Below, piece after piece: positions 22,489 to 23,124 of a stretch of DNA of 23,124 nucleotides (its first letter is position 1; each line of letters begins with the position of its first letter). Both the position numbers and the translations under genes were made by a program. Source of the stretch: Actinomycetes bacterium (GTDB lineage: Bacteria; Actinomycetota; Acidimicrobiia; Acidimicrobiales; Palsa-688); contig JAKAQB010000059.1 in the NCBI GenBank assembly GCA_021811865.1, positions 1 through 23,124 of the forward strand, given 5' to 3'. The notes beneath the pieces are model-generated. The model saw only the letters and a list, made by a program, of their open reading frames with translations, searched no databases and was not told the origin of the DNA.

Positions 22489-23124
22489 ATGCCGCGCCGG
22501 GGGGTCGGAGGGCGGGTCGAAGGACAGACCGGCGGGCGGCTCGGCCGGCTGTGGGCGGACGCCCGACGTCTGGGGGACCAACAAGGTGAGCCCCGAGAGG
22601 TCCCCCGCGGCGCGGGGCCCCAATCGGTGCCGGCTGTGCCGGTGCTCGCTCGCCGGCCGATCACGGCGGTGGTCATCGCCGACAACGCCGTCACCCGGGA
22701 GGGGATCCGGAGGGTTCTCGAGCATCAGGGCAACGTCGCCGTCGTGGCGGAAGCCGACCGGCTGGACACTGCGATCGCAGCCGTCGAGGTCGCGAAGCCC
22801 GACGTCGTGCTGCTCGACCTGGTCCTTCCCGGCGCCGGCGGTGTCGAAGCGGCACGCCGGCTCCGGCAGCGCTGCCCTTCCACCAACGTCGTGGTGCTCT
22901 CGGGCCCAACCGACCCGGAGTACGTCGAGGCCATGCTCGACGCAGGCGTCGCCGGCTACCTGCCCAACTCGGCGCGACCCGAGCAAGTCATCGACGCCGT
23001 GCGCGCCGTCGTCTCGGGGAGCGTCGTGCTCGGTACGGGGGTCCCGTCGCCGGCGTCGTGCGACCGGCCCGGGGCGCGGGTCCGACCGGAGCCGGCGGTC
23101 ACCGGTCGGGAGCTGGACGTGATC
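22489..23124 (+). CDS. atypical NarL/LuxR-type response regulator, truncated by the window end
   Basis: An open frame from ATG 22489, one base after the fusion gene stop, runs off the window (212 codons, no stop). Residues 1-57 are Gly/Arg-rich and may not be translated; GTG 22627 or 22642 are alternative starts. The receiver domain spans about 59-175, with phosphoacceptor D110 (VVLLDLVLP) and switch serine (VVLSGPT). The acidic pair, normally DD, is D65-N66 (IADNAV), and the conserved lysine of GYLLK is N160 (GYLPNS). Phosphorylation may therefore be weak or absent. The last residues (VTGRELDVI) begin a LuxR-type helix-turn-helix. No histidine kinase is seen. Confidence 0.8.
   Translation, partial: MPRRGVGGRVEGQTGGRLGRLWADARRLGDQQGEPREVPRGAGPQSVPAVPVLARRPITAVVIADNAVTREGIRRVLEHQGNVAVVAEADRLDTAIAAVEVAKPDVVLLDLVLPGAGGVEAARRLRQRCPSTNVVVLSGPTDPEYVEAMLDAGVAGYLPNSARPEQVIDAVRAVVSGSVVLGTGVPSPASCDRPGARVRPEPAVTGRELDVI

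Noticed and set aside
22586..23122. Plus-strand open frame 22586-23122
   Set aside because: It is out of frame with the clear receiver domain and has Ser/Arg-rich shadow composition.

Overview
The window is very GC-rich bacterial chromosome. The order rpmJ-rpsM-rpsK-rpsD-rpoA-rplQ-truA, the three-membrane-span Rieske protein with diheme cytochrome c (qcrC-qcrA-qcrB), and an LprD-like/DUF3817 pair point to an actinobacterium. A deep-branching lineage such as Acidimicrobiia is my guess, not proven. Most genes sit in co-directional runs joined by 4-base ATGA or GTGA overlaps, so termination-reinitiation seems to be the normal way operons are translated here.

Layout. (1) 258-4092, plus strand: end of the ribosomal protein/RNA polymerase alpha operon, then truA. 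It holds two slippage-type duplications, one of which forms a chain of overlapping six-codon ORFs between rpsM and rpsK. (2) 4145-11319, minus strand: an eight-gene run read from right to left: a CtaG-like oxidase assembly protein, threonine dehydratase, two unrecognised proteins, an LprD-like membrane protein, a DUF3817 protein, a FAD oxidoreductase and an ECF41-type sigma factor. A match to the ECF41 promoter lies just before the last two genes. (3) 11375-15817, plus strand: ctaE-qcrC-qcrA-qcrB, the cytochrome bc1 complex and oxidase subunit III. QcrB carries a long His-rich, repeat-built C-terminal tail. (4) 16012-18592, minus strand: a DMT-type transporter, a small SRPBCC-like protein, and an Rrf2 regulator with a three-cysteine Fe-S motif and an extra C-terminal domain. 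(5) 18697-23124, plus strand: a membrane polyferredoxin (NapH/NosR/CcoG-like), a 741-residue ferredoxin/GltD-like/flavodoxin fusion, and the start of an atypical NarL-type response regulator cut by the window end.

Regions 4 and 5 look like one redox-responsive module and are the best candidate for an undescribed system. The divergent promoter has a near-consensus TTGACG-N17-TATAGT box with a perfect palindrome over its spacer and -10. A related element covers the -10 and start codon of the regulator. The regulator's C-terminal domain resembles the stand-alone protein encoded next to it. The predicted chain is NAD(P)H to FAD, Fe-S clusters and FMN in the fusion protein, then to or from the membrane polyferredoxin. 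The terminal partner is not in the window.

No tRNA, rRNA, CRISPR array, insertion sequence or phage gene was seen. No stretch of more than 300 bases lacks a gene.
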